The position numbers and the translations under genes were made by a program. From NCBI GenBank assembly GCA_903903715.1, contig CAIUZX010000255.1, positions 1 through 18,323 on the forward strand: a stretch of DNA of 18,323 nt, in the 5' to 3' direction. Under the pieces are notes generated by a model. The model was given only the letters and a program-made list of their open reading frames with translations, made no database searches and was not told where the DNA came from. This document shows positions 6,634 through 14,275 of the stretch, one piece after another. This stretch comes from an uncultured Caulobacterales bacterium. Its GTDB lineage: Bacteria > Pseudomonadota > Alphaproteobacteria > Caulobacterales > Caulobacteraceae. Positions within the stretch are counted from its first letter, which is position 1. Each line of letters opens with the position of its first letter.

Positions 6634-7170
6634 ATGGAAAGCCCTGAGGCCCCGCCGCCCACGCTGAAAACGCCGCGTCTGACGCTTCGCGCGCCGGAGG
6701 TGGGGGACGCGCACGCCCTGGCGGCGCTGGGCAACGACGCCGCTGTCGCGCGGATGTCCACGGGCCTGCCGTACCCCTATACGGAAGACCATGCGCTCGC
6801 CTTCATCGCCATGGCGGGCGCGGCGGATCCGAAACGCGACCTGCCATTGATTATGGACCATTATGTCTACGGCCCCGTCGGCGTGGTCGGCCTGCACCGA
6901 AGGGCCGGCCCTTTCGCCGAGATCGGCTATTGGGTCGGACGTCGGCATTGGAGCCAGGGCTTCGCCACCGAGGCGGGCGAGGCGATGATCGCCTGGGCCG
7001 AAGGCGCACGGCGCCTCAAGGCCATTGCCGCCGGTCACTTCGCCGACAACCCGGCGTCGGGCCGGGTGCTGGAAAAGCTGGGCTTTCTTTATACCGGCGA
7101 GATCAAGAAGCGCCTCAGCTACGCCCGCACCACGCCCGTCCCAACCCGGATGATGATCCGCCTGAGCTGA
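6634..7170 (+). CDS. GNAT N-acetyltransferase, RimJ/RimL type
   Basis: Acetyl-CoA-dependent acetyltransferase; the substrate is unknown and could be a protein N-terminus or a small amine. The 178-residue protein has LKTPRLTLRAPEVGDAHAL at the start, typical of the Acetyltransf_3 group. The acetyl-CoA loop is in GYWVGRRHWSQGFATEA (about 98-114), and NPASGRVLEKLGF lies near the end. The ATG at 6634 is chosen over the GTG at 6625 because AAGGGGA sits about 10 bases before the ATG and overlaps the GTG. A GNAT gene after rpmA is also seen in Caulobacter, but obgE, which usually follows, is not here. Its stop codon abuts that of the next, opposing gene. Confidence 0.88.
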   Translation: MESPEAPPPTLKTPRLTLRAPEVGDAHALAALGNDAAVARMSTGLPYPYTEDHALAFIAMAGAADPKRDLPLIMDHYVYGPVGVVGLHRRAGPFAEIGYWVGRRHWSQGFATEAGEAMIAWAEGARRLKAIAAGHFADNPASGRVLEKLGFLYTGEIKKRLSYARTTPVPTRMMIRLS

Positions 7171-9123
7171 CTACCGCCGCGTGCTCAGAATGTCGTCGAG
7201 GCGCGCCGGGGTCCCCGTGATCCGCTCGAGGTGCGGATAGCGAGGTCCGCCATGGTAGGCGATCCGCACCACCTTGTAGCGGTCCGCGGTCTTCACGATG
7301 AGCTCCAGCGGCTCTGAGCCTGACTTCGTCGCCTCGAGCTGTTCGGTCAGGGTGTCCCCGGCGCCGGCGACGTCAAACTCCTTGAAGGGAAAGCCGTTCA
7401 CCGCGATCAGGGTCATGCCGCTGGTCAGCCCGGCCTTGAACGCCGGACCGTCCCACTGCACCTCGTTGAGCACCCCCTCCTTGCCGACCTGCAAACCGAT
7501 GGAGAAGGTGAAGTCCTTGAATTTACCAACCGATTCCGCCGACTTCTGCATCAGGTTCGGCTTGTCGTCGAACACCAGCCGGTATCCGCCCCGGGTCAGC
7601 CCGTCCAGGGTCGCGCCCTTGCCGGTCGTGTCGAGGCGGGCGTGCAGGAAGCCGGCCCAGTCGTAGGGCTGCACCCCGTTCAGCGCCTTGACGAGGTCGT
7701 CGAACGTGTAGGTGACGGGCGTGTAGTCGCCGTCGCGGATGCCGAAGAAGGCCCTGGCGAAGTCGTCGAGGGAGCGCTTGCCCCCAGACAGATCGCGGAT
7801 CAACGTGTCGGCGTCGAGCCACATCAGCTCGCCCGCGCTGTAATAGTCCTTGAACCGCTGCCAGCTTTTCCAGGACGGGGTGTGGCGGAGGTTCAGGATC
7901 TCGTCATGGGTGGTGTCCTGCAAAGGACGCCAGCTCCCCCCGGGCAGGTCGCCATAGACCGCCGCCGTCAGGGCGATGGCCTCCTTCTCCTCCGCAAGGG
8001 TCCTGAGGCCGGACCGGGCGGACAGCACCTCCCCCCAGTATTCGGTCTGCCCCTCGTACATCCACAGCATCGAGTTGCGCATGCGCACATTGTAATTCGG
8101 CGTCCACAGATCCGCCGGGCGGCGGAACTTTCCGTTCCAGGAGTGGGTGAACTCATGCGGCAAAAGGGCCCGGTCGTCGGCGCCGTCCGCATAGTGCGCA
8201 AAATAGCCTTCGCCGAGCCCGTTCTCGCTCGAGCGGTGATGCTCCAGCCCCTGCTGGAACGTCAGGTCGCTGATCGAGAGCATGAAGTCGTAATGGTCAT
8301 AGTGGTGCGCGCCGAACAGCCTGTAGGCCTGCCGCACCAGGGCGCGATGTGCGTCGAGCTCGGCGGGCGTCGCGTCGAGGTCGCTCGCCCGGTCGGCAAA
8401 GACGTTCAGGAACACCGGCGCGACGCCGCCGGGATCGAGGTCAATCCTGGCGGCGTGCTTGCCGGCAAAGACCGGGCTGTCCACCAGCGTCTCGACGGTC
8501 GTGGGCTTGAAGCGGATCGTCGCGCCCGCCGGTCCCGCGCGGTCAAGGGCGGTGGCGACCGTCCAGCCCGTGGGCGCGGTGAGGGCTGCCTCGACGGGAA
8601 TGTTGCGGACATAGTACCCCGCCGGATAGAGCACGAGGCTGCTCCACTCGAAGAAGGCGATGGTCGACGAGATCTGCACCGCGCCGACGTTTTCATTGAC
8701 CGCCGAAAGATACTGAAAGCTCACATCCAGCGAGGCGGCGTCCTTCGGCGTCTGCACGTGGAAGGCGAAGGGATTGGCGACGTCCCGCTTCCAGTCGAGC
8801 CGGGTTCCATTGCTGCGGATCTCAAGACCGGCGAGCTTGCCGATCGTGCCGGAGGGTGCGTGATCACCGGGCAGCCACTCGGGGTACAGGAGCACAACAT
8901 CTCCGCCGCCTGTCGGAACGGGGACCTGCTCCCGGACCTTGACGATCCGGTGGTCAATATCGGTCGCGTCCACCGCAACGGTCAGCACCCCTGGAAACGG
9001 CTGATCCAGCGGGGCCGCGATCGGCGGCGCGTCCGGGACCGCCACAGGGCCGGGGCTCGCAAACGCAGCGCTCGAGATCGCGACGGCGCCGCTCAGCACG
9101 GCGATGGACATGAAAACTTTCAA
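7171..9123 (-). CDS. Exported M61-family (glycyl aminopeptidase-like) metallopeptidase
   Basis: Zinc peptidase of family M61, expected in the periplasm or outside the cell, where it may trim peptides, preferring Gly or Ala at the N-terminus by family precedent. The 650-residue protein has a signal peptide (about 1-22) and an N-terminal M61 beta domain (about 40-240). The catalytic domain has HEFTH at 323-327 in LPHEFTHSWNGKFRRP, and a likely third zinc ligand in YEGQTEYWGE (Glu357 or Glu361). A PDZ domain follows (about 535-620, GLTSGMTLIAVNGFPF). The start is TTG 9123: AGAGGA lies about 7 bases upstream and the n-region gains a lysine. ATG 9111 is the alternative. Length is normal. No operon partner. 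Confidence 0.93.
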   Translation of the reverse strand: MKVFMSIAVLSGAVAISSAAFASPGPVAVPDAPPIAAPLDQPFPGVLTVAVDATDIDHRIVKVREQVPVPTGGGDVVLLYPEWLPGDHAPSGTIGKLAGLEIRSNGTRLDWKRDVANPFAFHVQTPKDAASLDVSFQYLSAVNENVGAVQISSTIAFFEWSSLVLYPAGYYVRNIPVEAALTAPTGWTVATALDRAGPAGATIRFKPTTVETLVDSPVFAGKHAARIDLDPGGVAPVFLNVFADRASDLDATPAELDAHRALVRQAYRLFGAHHYDHYDFMLSISDLTFQQGLEHHRSSENGLGEGYFAHYADGADDRALLPHEFTHSWNGKFRRPADLWTPNYNVRMRNSMLWMYEGQTEYWGEVLSARSGLRTLAEEKEAIALTAAVYGDLPGGSWRPLQDTTHDEILNLRHTPSWKSWQRFKDYYSAGELMWLDADTLIRDLSGGKRSLDDFARAFFGIRDGDYTPVTYTFDDLVKALNGVQPYDWAGFLHARLDTTGKGATLDGLTRGGYRLVFDDKPNLMQKSAESVGKFKDFTFSIGLQVGKEGVLNEVQWDGPAFKAGLTSGMTLIAVNGFPFKEFDVAGAGDTLTEQLEATKSGSEPLELIVKTADRYKVVRIAYHGGPRYPHLERITGTPARLDDILSTRR

Positions 9124-9245
9124 CGTCTGATCCTCTGGCAGTCTGGCGACACTAGACCTGTCACAGACACGGTTAACAGAACGCGCCGATCATGATCTGA
9201 AATGACAAGGATTGCTCGACTTAGCCAGTGGAGATGGGCGCGGCC

Positions 9246-9272
9246 TTGACAGTCGTCCGACCTCACCACAAT
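9246..9272 (+). promoter_or_regulatory. Candidate promoter of the DUF4019-type gene
   Basis: TTGACA (9246-9251) is a perfect -35. A partial -10, CACAAT (9267-9272), follows after 15 bases, slightly short. It lies 42 bases upstream of the ATG at 9314. Confidence 0.4.
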
Positions 9273-9313
9273 CTCCAGTCGCGTTAACCCTTTCCTCGTC
9301 GTCGGAGCCGGCC

Positions 9314-9712
9314 ATGTTGCTGAAGACCCTCGCCGCCCTCGTCGTGCTGGCCCCAGCGGCTGCGCTGGCCGCCACCGCGGGGGCGCCGGACGCCGCGCAG
9401 GTCTGGCTCGCCACGGTGGACAAGGGCGCCTATGCCGACAGCTGGACGGCGGCGGGAACCCTGTTCCGCGCCCAGATCACTGCAGATAAGTGGGCCGCGG
9501 CGCTGAAGGGCGTTCGCGAGCCGCTGGGCGCCGTGGTCTCGCGGAAACTGGCGAGCGAAAAGGAAACCGCAACCCTGCCCGGCGCGCCGGACGGCCATTA
9601 CGACGTCATCACCTTCACGACGTCGTTCGCCGCCAAAGCCTCCGCCGTCGAGACCGTGGTGATGGCCGAAGAACCCACCGGCTGGAAGACCATCGGCTAT
9701 TTCATAAAGTAG
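9314..9712 (+). CDS. Exported DUF4019-type protein
   Basis: A 132-residue protein with a signal peptide (about 1-20, LLKTLAALVVLAPAAALAA), so probably periplasmic. The mature part, with AQVWLATVDKGAYADSW, KWAAALKGVREPLGAVVSRKL and an ending TGWKTIGYFIK, matches the pattern I know for DUF4019, a small alpha-beta fold of unknown role. The start at 9314 is preferred over an upstream in-frame start at 9212: CGGAG lies about 8 bases before it and the signal peptide then begins properly. It is divergent from the M61 peptidase and stands alone. Family by recalled pattern, function unknown. Confidence 0.8.
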   Translation: MLLKTLAALVVLAPAAALAATAGAPDAAQVWLATVDKGAYADSWTAAGTLFRAQITADKWAAALKGVREPLGAVVSRKLASEKETATLPGAPDGHYDVITFTTSFAAKASAVETVVMAEEPTGWKTIGYFIK

Positions 9713-9786
9713 GGCGGACGGGCGGCGAAGCGGCCGCCTGGCCAATCCGACGCAGGCGATAACCGCCTATGCGGGAATAATTCATA

Positions 9787-9814
9787 TTGACGACCCTATA
9801 TTGCAACCTATAGT
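9787..9814 (+). promoter_or_regulatory. AT-rich promoter of the unrecognised gene at 9885
   Basis: TTGACG (9787-9792) and TATAGT (9809-9814) lie 16 bases apart. TATAGT occurs again at 9821-9826. The surrounding stretch 9781-9840 is 33% GC by count, far below the rest of the window. Confidence 0.55.
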
Positions 9815-9884
9815 ATTATTTATAGTGACGTTGAAGCATGTTTCGAAGACTTTAATCCAACACCATGCAGGGAAGGATACCCGG

Positions 9885-10418
9885 ATGATTCGCGTCTACT
9901 GCGTCGGAATTCACTATCGCCATACTATTGATTTTACACCGGATCCTATGAACGGCCAATACATGAGCGGCGCCGCGATCCTCGCCGCCTCTGCGCAGAA
10001 GTGGGGTCTGCGTTACAAGCTGTCCAGCAGTCCGCCCTCAGCGGTCAACGGCCATATCAATTATCTCGGATACACCCCCAACGCCGCGACCGATAATGAC
10101 AAGGTGGATCCTGGCAGTTCGCCGCGCGTCACCTTCGCCGTGTTTGGCGCCAAGGAATTTCCGTTCTACGGCTTGCCCTTGTCCATGACGGAGACGCTAG
10201 CTCCCATCGGTCAGATGTCGCAGGTCATCCAGTATGGCGCGCAATCCTTGGATGGGGCCAGCATTCCCAAGCTCCTCATTCCCGGCAAAAATATGGGCCC
10301 GGCGGCGCCGGACCACATCAACCCCGGCAACGACGGCCGCAGCAGCTTCGGCGTTGTGGGCTTTCCGGACAATTGCGAAATCCGCATTCGCAGCCTGAAC
10401 ATCTATTGCACCTACTGA
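9885..10418 (+). CDS. Unrecognised protein
   Basis: A 177-residue protein that I do not recognise. It has no signal peptide, no membrane span and no catalytic motif I can name. It begins MIRVYCVGIHYRHTIDF, has a Ser/Pro/Asn-rich middle (YKLSSSPPSAVNGHINYLGY) and ends with CEIRIRSLNIYCTY. Many beta-prone stretches suggest a beta-sandwich, but that is only impression. GGAAGG about 9 bases before the ATG at 9885 supports the start. Longer starts (for example 9801) lie before or at the predicted transcription start. The gene is about 59% GC by count, lower than its neighbours, and its upstream region is much lower, which hints at recent acquisition. A symmetric hairpin follows. Confidence 0.7.
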   Translation: MIRVYCVGIHYRHTIDFTPDPMNGQYMSGAAILAASAQKWGLRYKLSSSPPSAVNGHINYLGYTPNAATDNDKVDPGSSPRVTFAVFGAKEFPFYGLPLSMTETLAPIGQMSQVIQYGAQSLDGASIPKLLIPGKNMGPAAPDHINPGNDGRSSFGVVGFPDNCEIRIRSLNIYCTY

Positions 10419-10435
10419 TCGCACACCCTCAAGGC

Positions 10436-10461
10436 GCAAGCGGGCCGATCGCCCCGCTTGC
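10436..10461 (+). terminator. Hairpin between two convergent genes
   Basis: GCAAGCGGG (10436-10444) and CCCGCTTGC (10453-10461) form a perfect 9-base stem with an 8-base loop. It lies 17 bases after the stop of the gene at 9885-10418 and 5 bases beyond the stop of pip on the other strand, so it could end both transcripts. No T tract is present on either side. Confidence 0.5.
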
Positions 10462-10466
10462 CGCCC

Positions 10467-11438
10467 CTACAACCGCGCCGCGGCGTCGGTGGCGCGCAAC
10501 AGGCCGTCGATGATCCCGGGCTCGGTGGAGGCGTGGCCCGCGTCCCAGACGATCTCGAACACCGCTTCCGGCCAGGCCTTGGTCAGCTTCCACGCCGTCT
10601 CGATCGGGGTCACGACGTCAAAGCGCCCCTGCACGATATATGCGGGGATGCGCCGAAAGCGCGGGACCTGATCCAGCAGCCAGCCGTCGCTCGGGAAAAA
10701 GCCCTTGTTGACGAAGTAATGGCTCTCGAGCCTTGCAAAGGCGACGGCGAAATCAGGCTCAGCAAACTTGGCGGGGCGCCCGTCGGGGCCGCGGATGGAG
10801 AGGGTGTCGCCTTCCCACTGGCTCCAGGCGCAGGCGGCCTCGATCTGCGCCGCGCGGTCGGACCCGGTGAGGCGGCGGTGATAGGCGGCCAGAAGATCCC
10901 CCCGCTCCGCCTCCGGAATAGGGGCCAGGAACCGCTCCCACGCGTCGGGGAACAGATAGGACGCGCCGTCCTGGTAGAACCAGCGCACCTCCCGCTCCGT
11001 CAGCAGGAAAATGCCCCGCAGGATCAGCGCGCTGACCCGTTCGGGGTGCTTGGCGGCGTAGGCGAGGGCGAGGGTCGAGCCCCAGGAGCCGCCGAACACG
11101 GCCCATTTCTCCACGCCCGCCTGCTCGCGCAGCCGCTCGATGTCCTCGATCAGCGTCCAGGTGGTGTTGTTCTCCAGCGACGCGGTGGGGCGGGACTTGC
11201 CGCAGCCGCGCTGGTCGAACAGGGTCACCCGCCAGCGGCTGGGATCGAAGAAGCGGCGCATGGTCGGATTGGTCGCCCCGCCCGGCCCGCCGTGCAGAAC
11301 CACGCAGGGGCGCCCGTCCTTCGCACCACAGGTCTCATAATAGACCTCATGCCCGTCGCCGGTGGTCATCCAGCCCGTCTCGAACGGTTCGATGTCGGGA
11401 TAGAGCGTGCGACGCCCGTAGGTTTGCGAGACGGTCAT
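10467..11438 (-). CDS. pip: Proline iminopeptidase (alpha/beta hydrolase, S33)
   Basis: Cytoplasmic peptidase that removes N-terminal proline from peptides. The 323-residue protein has every family landmark: VLHGGPGG (47-54) for the oxyanion hole and FDQRGCGKS. The nucleophile is Ser118 in GGSWGS. Asp274 is in VQGRFDVVTP and His302 in DAGHAS. Length is normal for the family (about 310-320). The Shine-Dalgarno is weak. It lies 60 bases after the M23 peptidase gene on the same strand and may be co-transcribed with it. No functional link between the two is evident. Confidence 0.95.
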   Translation of the reverse strand: MTVSQTYGRRTLYPDIEPFETGWMTTGDGHEVYYETCGAKDGRPCVVLHGGPGGATNPTMRRFFDPSRWRVTLFDQRGCGKSRPTASLENNTTWTLIEDIERLREQAGVEKWAVFGGSWGSTLALAYAAKHPERVSALILRGIFLLTEREVRWFYQDGASYLFPDAWERFLAPIPEAERGDLLAAYHRRLTGSDRAAQIEAACAWSQWEGDTLSIRGPDGRPAKFAEPDFAVAFARLESHYFVNKGFFPSDGWLLDQVPRFRRIPAYIVQGRFDVVTPIETAWKLTKAWPEAVFEIVWDAGHASTEPGIIDGLLRATDAAARL

Positions 11439-11498
11439 GTCCGGCGTTTACCGGGGGCGGACGATCCTGACCAGAGGATTCAATCCTGAGATGACGAC

Positions 11499-12896
11499 CT
11501 ACAGTCCGCCGCCGCTAAAGGCGGCGCCGTCTGAGCGGGCCGTGGTCAGGGTTCCGCCGGAGCGGGCGGTGTCGCGCCGCGCAGCGCCGGCGATCAGCGC
11601 CTCGATATGCGCTTTCTCGGCCTTGAAGGCGGTCAGCTCGCGCCCGCCCAGCACCGTGCCCGACGGCACCCTGGCGCTCTTGGGATCGAGCTTCTTGTTG
11701 TTGCTCATCACCTCGTAGTGCAGGTGCGGACCTGTCGACACGCCTGTCGAGCCCACATAGGCGACCAGCTGTCCCTGCGCGACCCGCTGGCCGACCCGAA
11801 GGCCCCGCGCATAGGCCGACAGGTGTCCGTATCCCGTCGCCCAGCCGCCGGTGTGGCGGATCTTCAGCCAGTGGCCATAGCCGTTGGCCCACTTGACCTC
11901 CTCGACCACGCCCTCCCCCGCTGCGAAGACCGGCGTGCCGGAGGGGGCGCCGAAGTCGACCCCCTGGTGCATCCGGTTATAGCCCAGGACGGGGTGGAAG
12001 CGCATGCCGAAGCTCGATGTCACCCGCGCCACCTCGACCGGGGTCTTCAGCAGGAAGCCTTTGATGTTCTTGCCGAACTCGTCGAAGTACTGGGTCTGGC
12101 CGTCGTGCCGGAAGCGGTAGAAGCGGGTGGTGCGTCCCTTGGCTTCGAGCTCTGCGAACATCAGATCGCCGGTCTCAACGGTGCGCCCGCTCTCTGTCAC
12201 CTTGCGGTCGAACACCAGCTTGAAGTGATCCTCGGGATGCAGGTCGCGGCTGAAGTCGACCTTGTGCGCGAAGAGCTTGGTCGCGGCGGACACGAGCCTG
12301 GCGTCGGCCCCGGCTTGCGTCGCCGATTCATAGAGAGAGCCGTTGATCGGCCCGGCGGCGACGGTGGTCTCCTCCTCCACCTTCTCCTCGAAGGCGCGCA
12401 GGCGGTAGGCGCCGCTGGCGTCCCGGGCGACGCTGACCGCGCGCACGGGCCCGGTGCGCAGGGCGAGGCCCACCAGCTCCACCGGTCCGGAGGCGGCGCG
12501 GGCGAAGGCGGCCTTGAAGCGCATGCCGGCCCGGACGTTGACGACGTCCATCTCGGCGGAAAGGGTCTTCAGAGCGGCGGCGACGTCAGCAGGGGCGGCG
12601 CCGAGGCGCTGGAGCGCGCTGGCGAAGGTGTCGCCCGGCTTGATCACGACCTCCTCCGTCGAGACAGCCGCGCCGTCCGGACGAAGGGATTCCCGCCGAA
12701 AGCCGAGGTGCTGCGCGGCCGCCAGATCAATCTTTGGCGCGGATTTAGCCGCGACGCTGACGGGCCTTGGACCGTCAGCTGCGGGAAGGACCATGGCGAG
12801 GCCGGCGCCGAGGGACGCAGCGGACACCACCGCAAGCACGGCGACGTGGAGGGAAACGGACTGGGACTGCGAAAATCTCGGCAATCTCGGCGTCAT
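11499..12896 (-). CDS. M23 murein endopeptidase, MepM-like
   Basis: Cell-wall hydrolase expected to cut peptide cross-links in periplasmic murein. The 465-residue protein has an N-terminal hydrophobic segment (about 15-38) acting as signal anchor and a LysM-like or OapA-like region (EEVVIKPGDTFASALQRLGA, about 81-100). An intermediate domain (about 180-290) is followed by a complete M23 domain. The zinc ligands are His310 and Asp314 in MHQGVDFGAPSG and His393 in HLHYE. His358 in GYGHLS and His391 complete the active site. All are present, so it should be active rather than a divisome activator. The tail is Gly/Ser/Ala-rich. The start at 12896 has only a weak Shine-Dalgarno. It is divergent from metX. 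Confidence 0.92.
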   Translation of the reverse strand: MTPRLPRFSQSQSVSLHVAVLAVVSAASLGAGLAMVLPAADGPRPVSVAAKSAPKIDLAAAQHLGFRRESLRPDGAAVSTEEVVIKPGDTFASALQRLGAAPADVAAALKTLSAEMDVVNVRAGMRFKAAFARAASGPVELVGLALRTGPVRAVSVARDASGAYRLRAFEEKVEEETTVAAGPINGSLYESATQAGADARLVSAATKLFAHKVDFSRDLHPEDHFKLVFDRKVTESGRTVETGDLMFAELEAKGRTTRFYRFRHDGQTQYFDEFGKNIKGFLLKTPVEVARVTSSFGMRFHPVLGYNRMHQGVDFGAPSGTPVFAAGEGVVEEVKWANGYGHWLKIRHTGGWATGYGHLSAYARGLRVGQRVAQGQLVAYVGSTGVSTGPHLHYEVMSNNKKLDPKSARVPSGTVLGGRELTAFKAEKAHIEALIAGAARRDTARSGGTLTTARSDGAAFSGGGL

Positions 12897-12979
12897 GACC
12901 TGTTCGTACGCTGGCCGACGAAACGCAATGAACCGTCGGTCTTGGCAGGCTGTCCGAACCGCGCACAGGCGGGTCCGTA

Positions 12980-13009
12980 TGTGTACTCATCGTGCAGGGA
13001 CTGTGCCAA
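12980..13009 (-). promoter_or_regulatory. Candidate promoter of the M23 peptidase gene
   Basis: On the minus strand TTGGCA (13009-13004) is followed after 18 bases by TACACA (12985-12980). It predicts a start near 12973 and a leader of about 77 bases. A match by eye only. Confidence 0.3.
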
Positions 13010-13044
13010 GGGATGGTCTTGTAAATCAAGTGTTAAGTCTGTCG

Positions 13045-13072
13045 CAGGCGCGCAAAACGGGCTGCGCGCCTG
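13045..13072. repeat. 10-base inverted repeat upstream of metX
   Basis: CAGGCGCGCA (13045-13054) and TGCGCGCCTG (13063-13072) are perfect inverted repeats around an 8-base loop. As RNA this would be a very stable hairpin; as DNA it could be a binding site. Its role is unclear, since the nearest promoter candidates for metX and the M23 gene would not transcribe it. Confidence 0.6.
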
Positions 13073-13075
13073 AGC

Positions 13076-13105
13076 CGCTGTCAAGGCGCCGTCATATTGA
13101 CAGCG
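13076..13105. promoter_or_regulatory. Inverted repeat overlapping the metX -35, possible operator
   Basis: CGCTGTCAA (13076-13084) and TTGACAGCG (13097-13105) are perfect 9-base inverted repeats 12 bases apart. The right half contains TTGACA, a consensus -35 for metX. A regulator dimer binding both halves would block that promoter. Confidence 0.5.
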
Positions 13106-13126
13106 CGCCCCGCTTCACCCCTAAAC
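13097..13126 (+). promoter_or_regulatory. Candidate leaderless promoter of metX-metW
   Basis: TTGACA (13097-13102) is followed after 18 bases by CTAAAC (13121-13126). Transcription would begin about 7 bases on, at or next to the A of the metX ATG (13133). The absence of any Shine-Dalgarno before this ATG fits a leaderless message, a common form in alphaproteobacteria. Confidence 0.45.
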
Positions 13127-13132
13127 CCGTGC

Positions 13133-14275
13133 ATGAGCCTTGTTCTCGAAACCCCCGTGGATGGCCCCGCCCGCACCCTGCGCCTCCCGGCGCCGCTGCG
13201 CCTCGATTCCGGCCAGTCGCTGGAGGGGGTGGAGATCGCCTACTGCACCTACGGAACCCTGAACGCGACACGCAGCAACGCCATCCTGATCTGTCACGCC
13301 CTGACCGGGGACCAGTTCGTCGCCTCGACCAACCCTTCGACCGGGCGGCCCGGCTGGTGGCCGGCCATGGTGGGACCGGGCAAGCCGCTGGACCCCGACC
13401 GCTACTTTATCATTTGCGCCAATATCCTGGGCGGCTGCATGGGCTCGACCGGCCCCGGCGCGACAGACCCGAAGACCGGCGCGCCCTATGGCCTGTCCTT
13501 CCCCGTGATCACCATCGCCGACATGGCGCGCGCGCAAGCCGAGCTCGTCACGGCGCTGGGCATCGACAGCCTCTTTCTGGTGGTCGGCGGCTCCATGGGC
13601 GGGATGATCGCGCTGGAGTGGGTCAAGTGTTTCCCTGAGCGCATGTTCGCCTGCGCGCTGATCGCCACCGCCGCCCGCCACTCCGCCCAGAACATCGCCT
13701 TCCACGAGGTCGGGCGTCAGGCGATCATGGCCGACCCCGACTGGCGGGGCGGCGACTACGCCAAGCTTGGGGTGCGCCCGGAAAAGGGCCTCGCCGTCGC
13801 GCGCATGGCCGCGCACATCACCTACCTCTCCGAGCAGGCGCTGCAGCGCAAGTTCGGGCGGGAGCTGCAGAGCAAGGCGCTGTCGTTCGGCTTTGACGCG
13901 GACTTCCAGGTGGAGAGCTATCTGCGGCATCAGGGGCAGGCCTTCGTCGACCGCTTCGACGCGAACTCCTATCTCTACATCACAAGAGCGATGGACTATT
14001 TCGACCTCGCCCAGAGCCACGACGGGCGTCTCGCCGACGCCCTGACGGCGGCGCAGGACGTGCGATTCTGCGTCCTCTCCTTCACCTCCGACTGGCTCTA
14101 TCCCACGACGGAGAGCCGCCGCATCGTCCGCGCCCTGAACGCCGCCGGCGCGCAGGCGAGCTTTGTGGAGATCAGGAGCGACAAGGGCCACGACGCCTTC
14201 TTGCTGGACGAGCCGGTCATGCGCGAGGTGCTGGACGGGTTCTTAGCCTCCGCCGCCAAGGCGAGAGGCCTGTGA
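13133..14275 (+). CDS. metX: Homoserine O-acetyltransferase MetX
   Basis: Cytoplasmic enzyme that activates homoserine by acylation, the first committed step of methionine synthesis. The 380-residue alpha/beta hydrolase has ILICHALTGDQF (51-62), the nucleophile Ser154 in VGGSMGGMIALEW, Asp320 in SDWLYP and His353 in KGHDAFLL. The sequence NILGGCMGSTGP is a family hallmark. Some MetX-family enzymes use succinyl-CoA instead of acetyl-CoA, and I cannot decide that from sequence. The start at 13133 (MSLVLETP) is chosen because the frame upstream (TTG at 13097) lies within a promoter-like repeat. Its stop overlaps metW by 4 bases. Confidence 0.95.
   Translation: MSLVLETPVDGPARTLRLPAPLRLDSGQSLEGVEIAYCTYGTLNATRSNAILICHALTGDQFVASTNPSTGRPGWWPAMVGPGKPLDPDRYFIICANILGGCMGSTGPGATDPKTGAPYGLSFPVITIADMARAQAELVTALGIDSLFLVVGGSMGGMIALEWVKCFPERMFACALIATAARHSAQNIAFHEVGRQAIMADPDWRGGDYAKLGVRPEKGLAVARMAAHITYLSEQALQRKFGRELQSKALSFGFDADFQVESYLRHQGQAFVDRFDANSYLYITRAMDYFDLAQSHDGRLADALTAAQDVRFCVLSFTSDWLYPTTESRRIVRALNAAGAQASFVEIRSDKGHDAFLLDEPVMREVLDGFLASAAKARGL

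Noticed and set aside
7642..9195. 517-codon open frame on the plus strand across the M61 gene
   Set aside because: Antisense shadow of a full-length M61 peptidase; no Shine-Dalgarno and no domain.
9170..9295. CtrA-type sites from GTTAAC near 9173 and 9289
   Set aside because: Only isolated half-sites occur; the TTAA-N7-TTAA spacing is absent.
11607..13073. 488-codon open frame on the plus strand across the M23 gene
   Set aside because: Antisense to a complete M23 peptidase; composition typical of a shadow frame.
13000..13132. SAM-II or other SAM riboswitch before metX
   Set aside because: Such an element is common before alphaproteobacterial metX, but the conserved AU-rich loop and GCUAAA-type segment are not visible. 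Only GC-rich inverted repeats are present.
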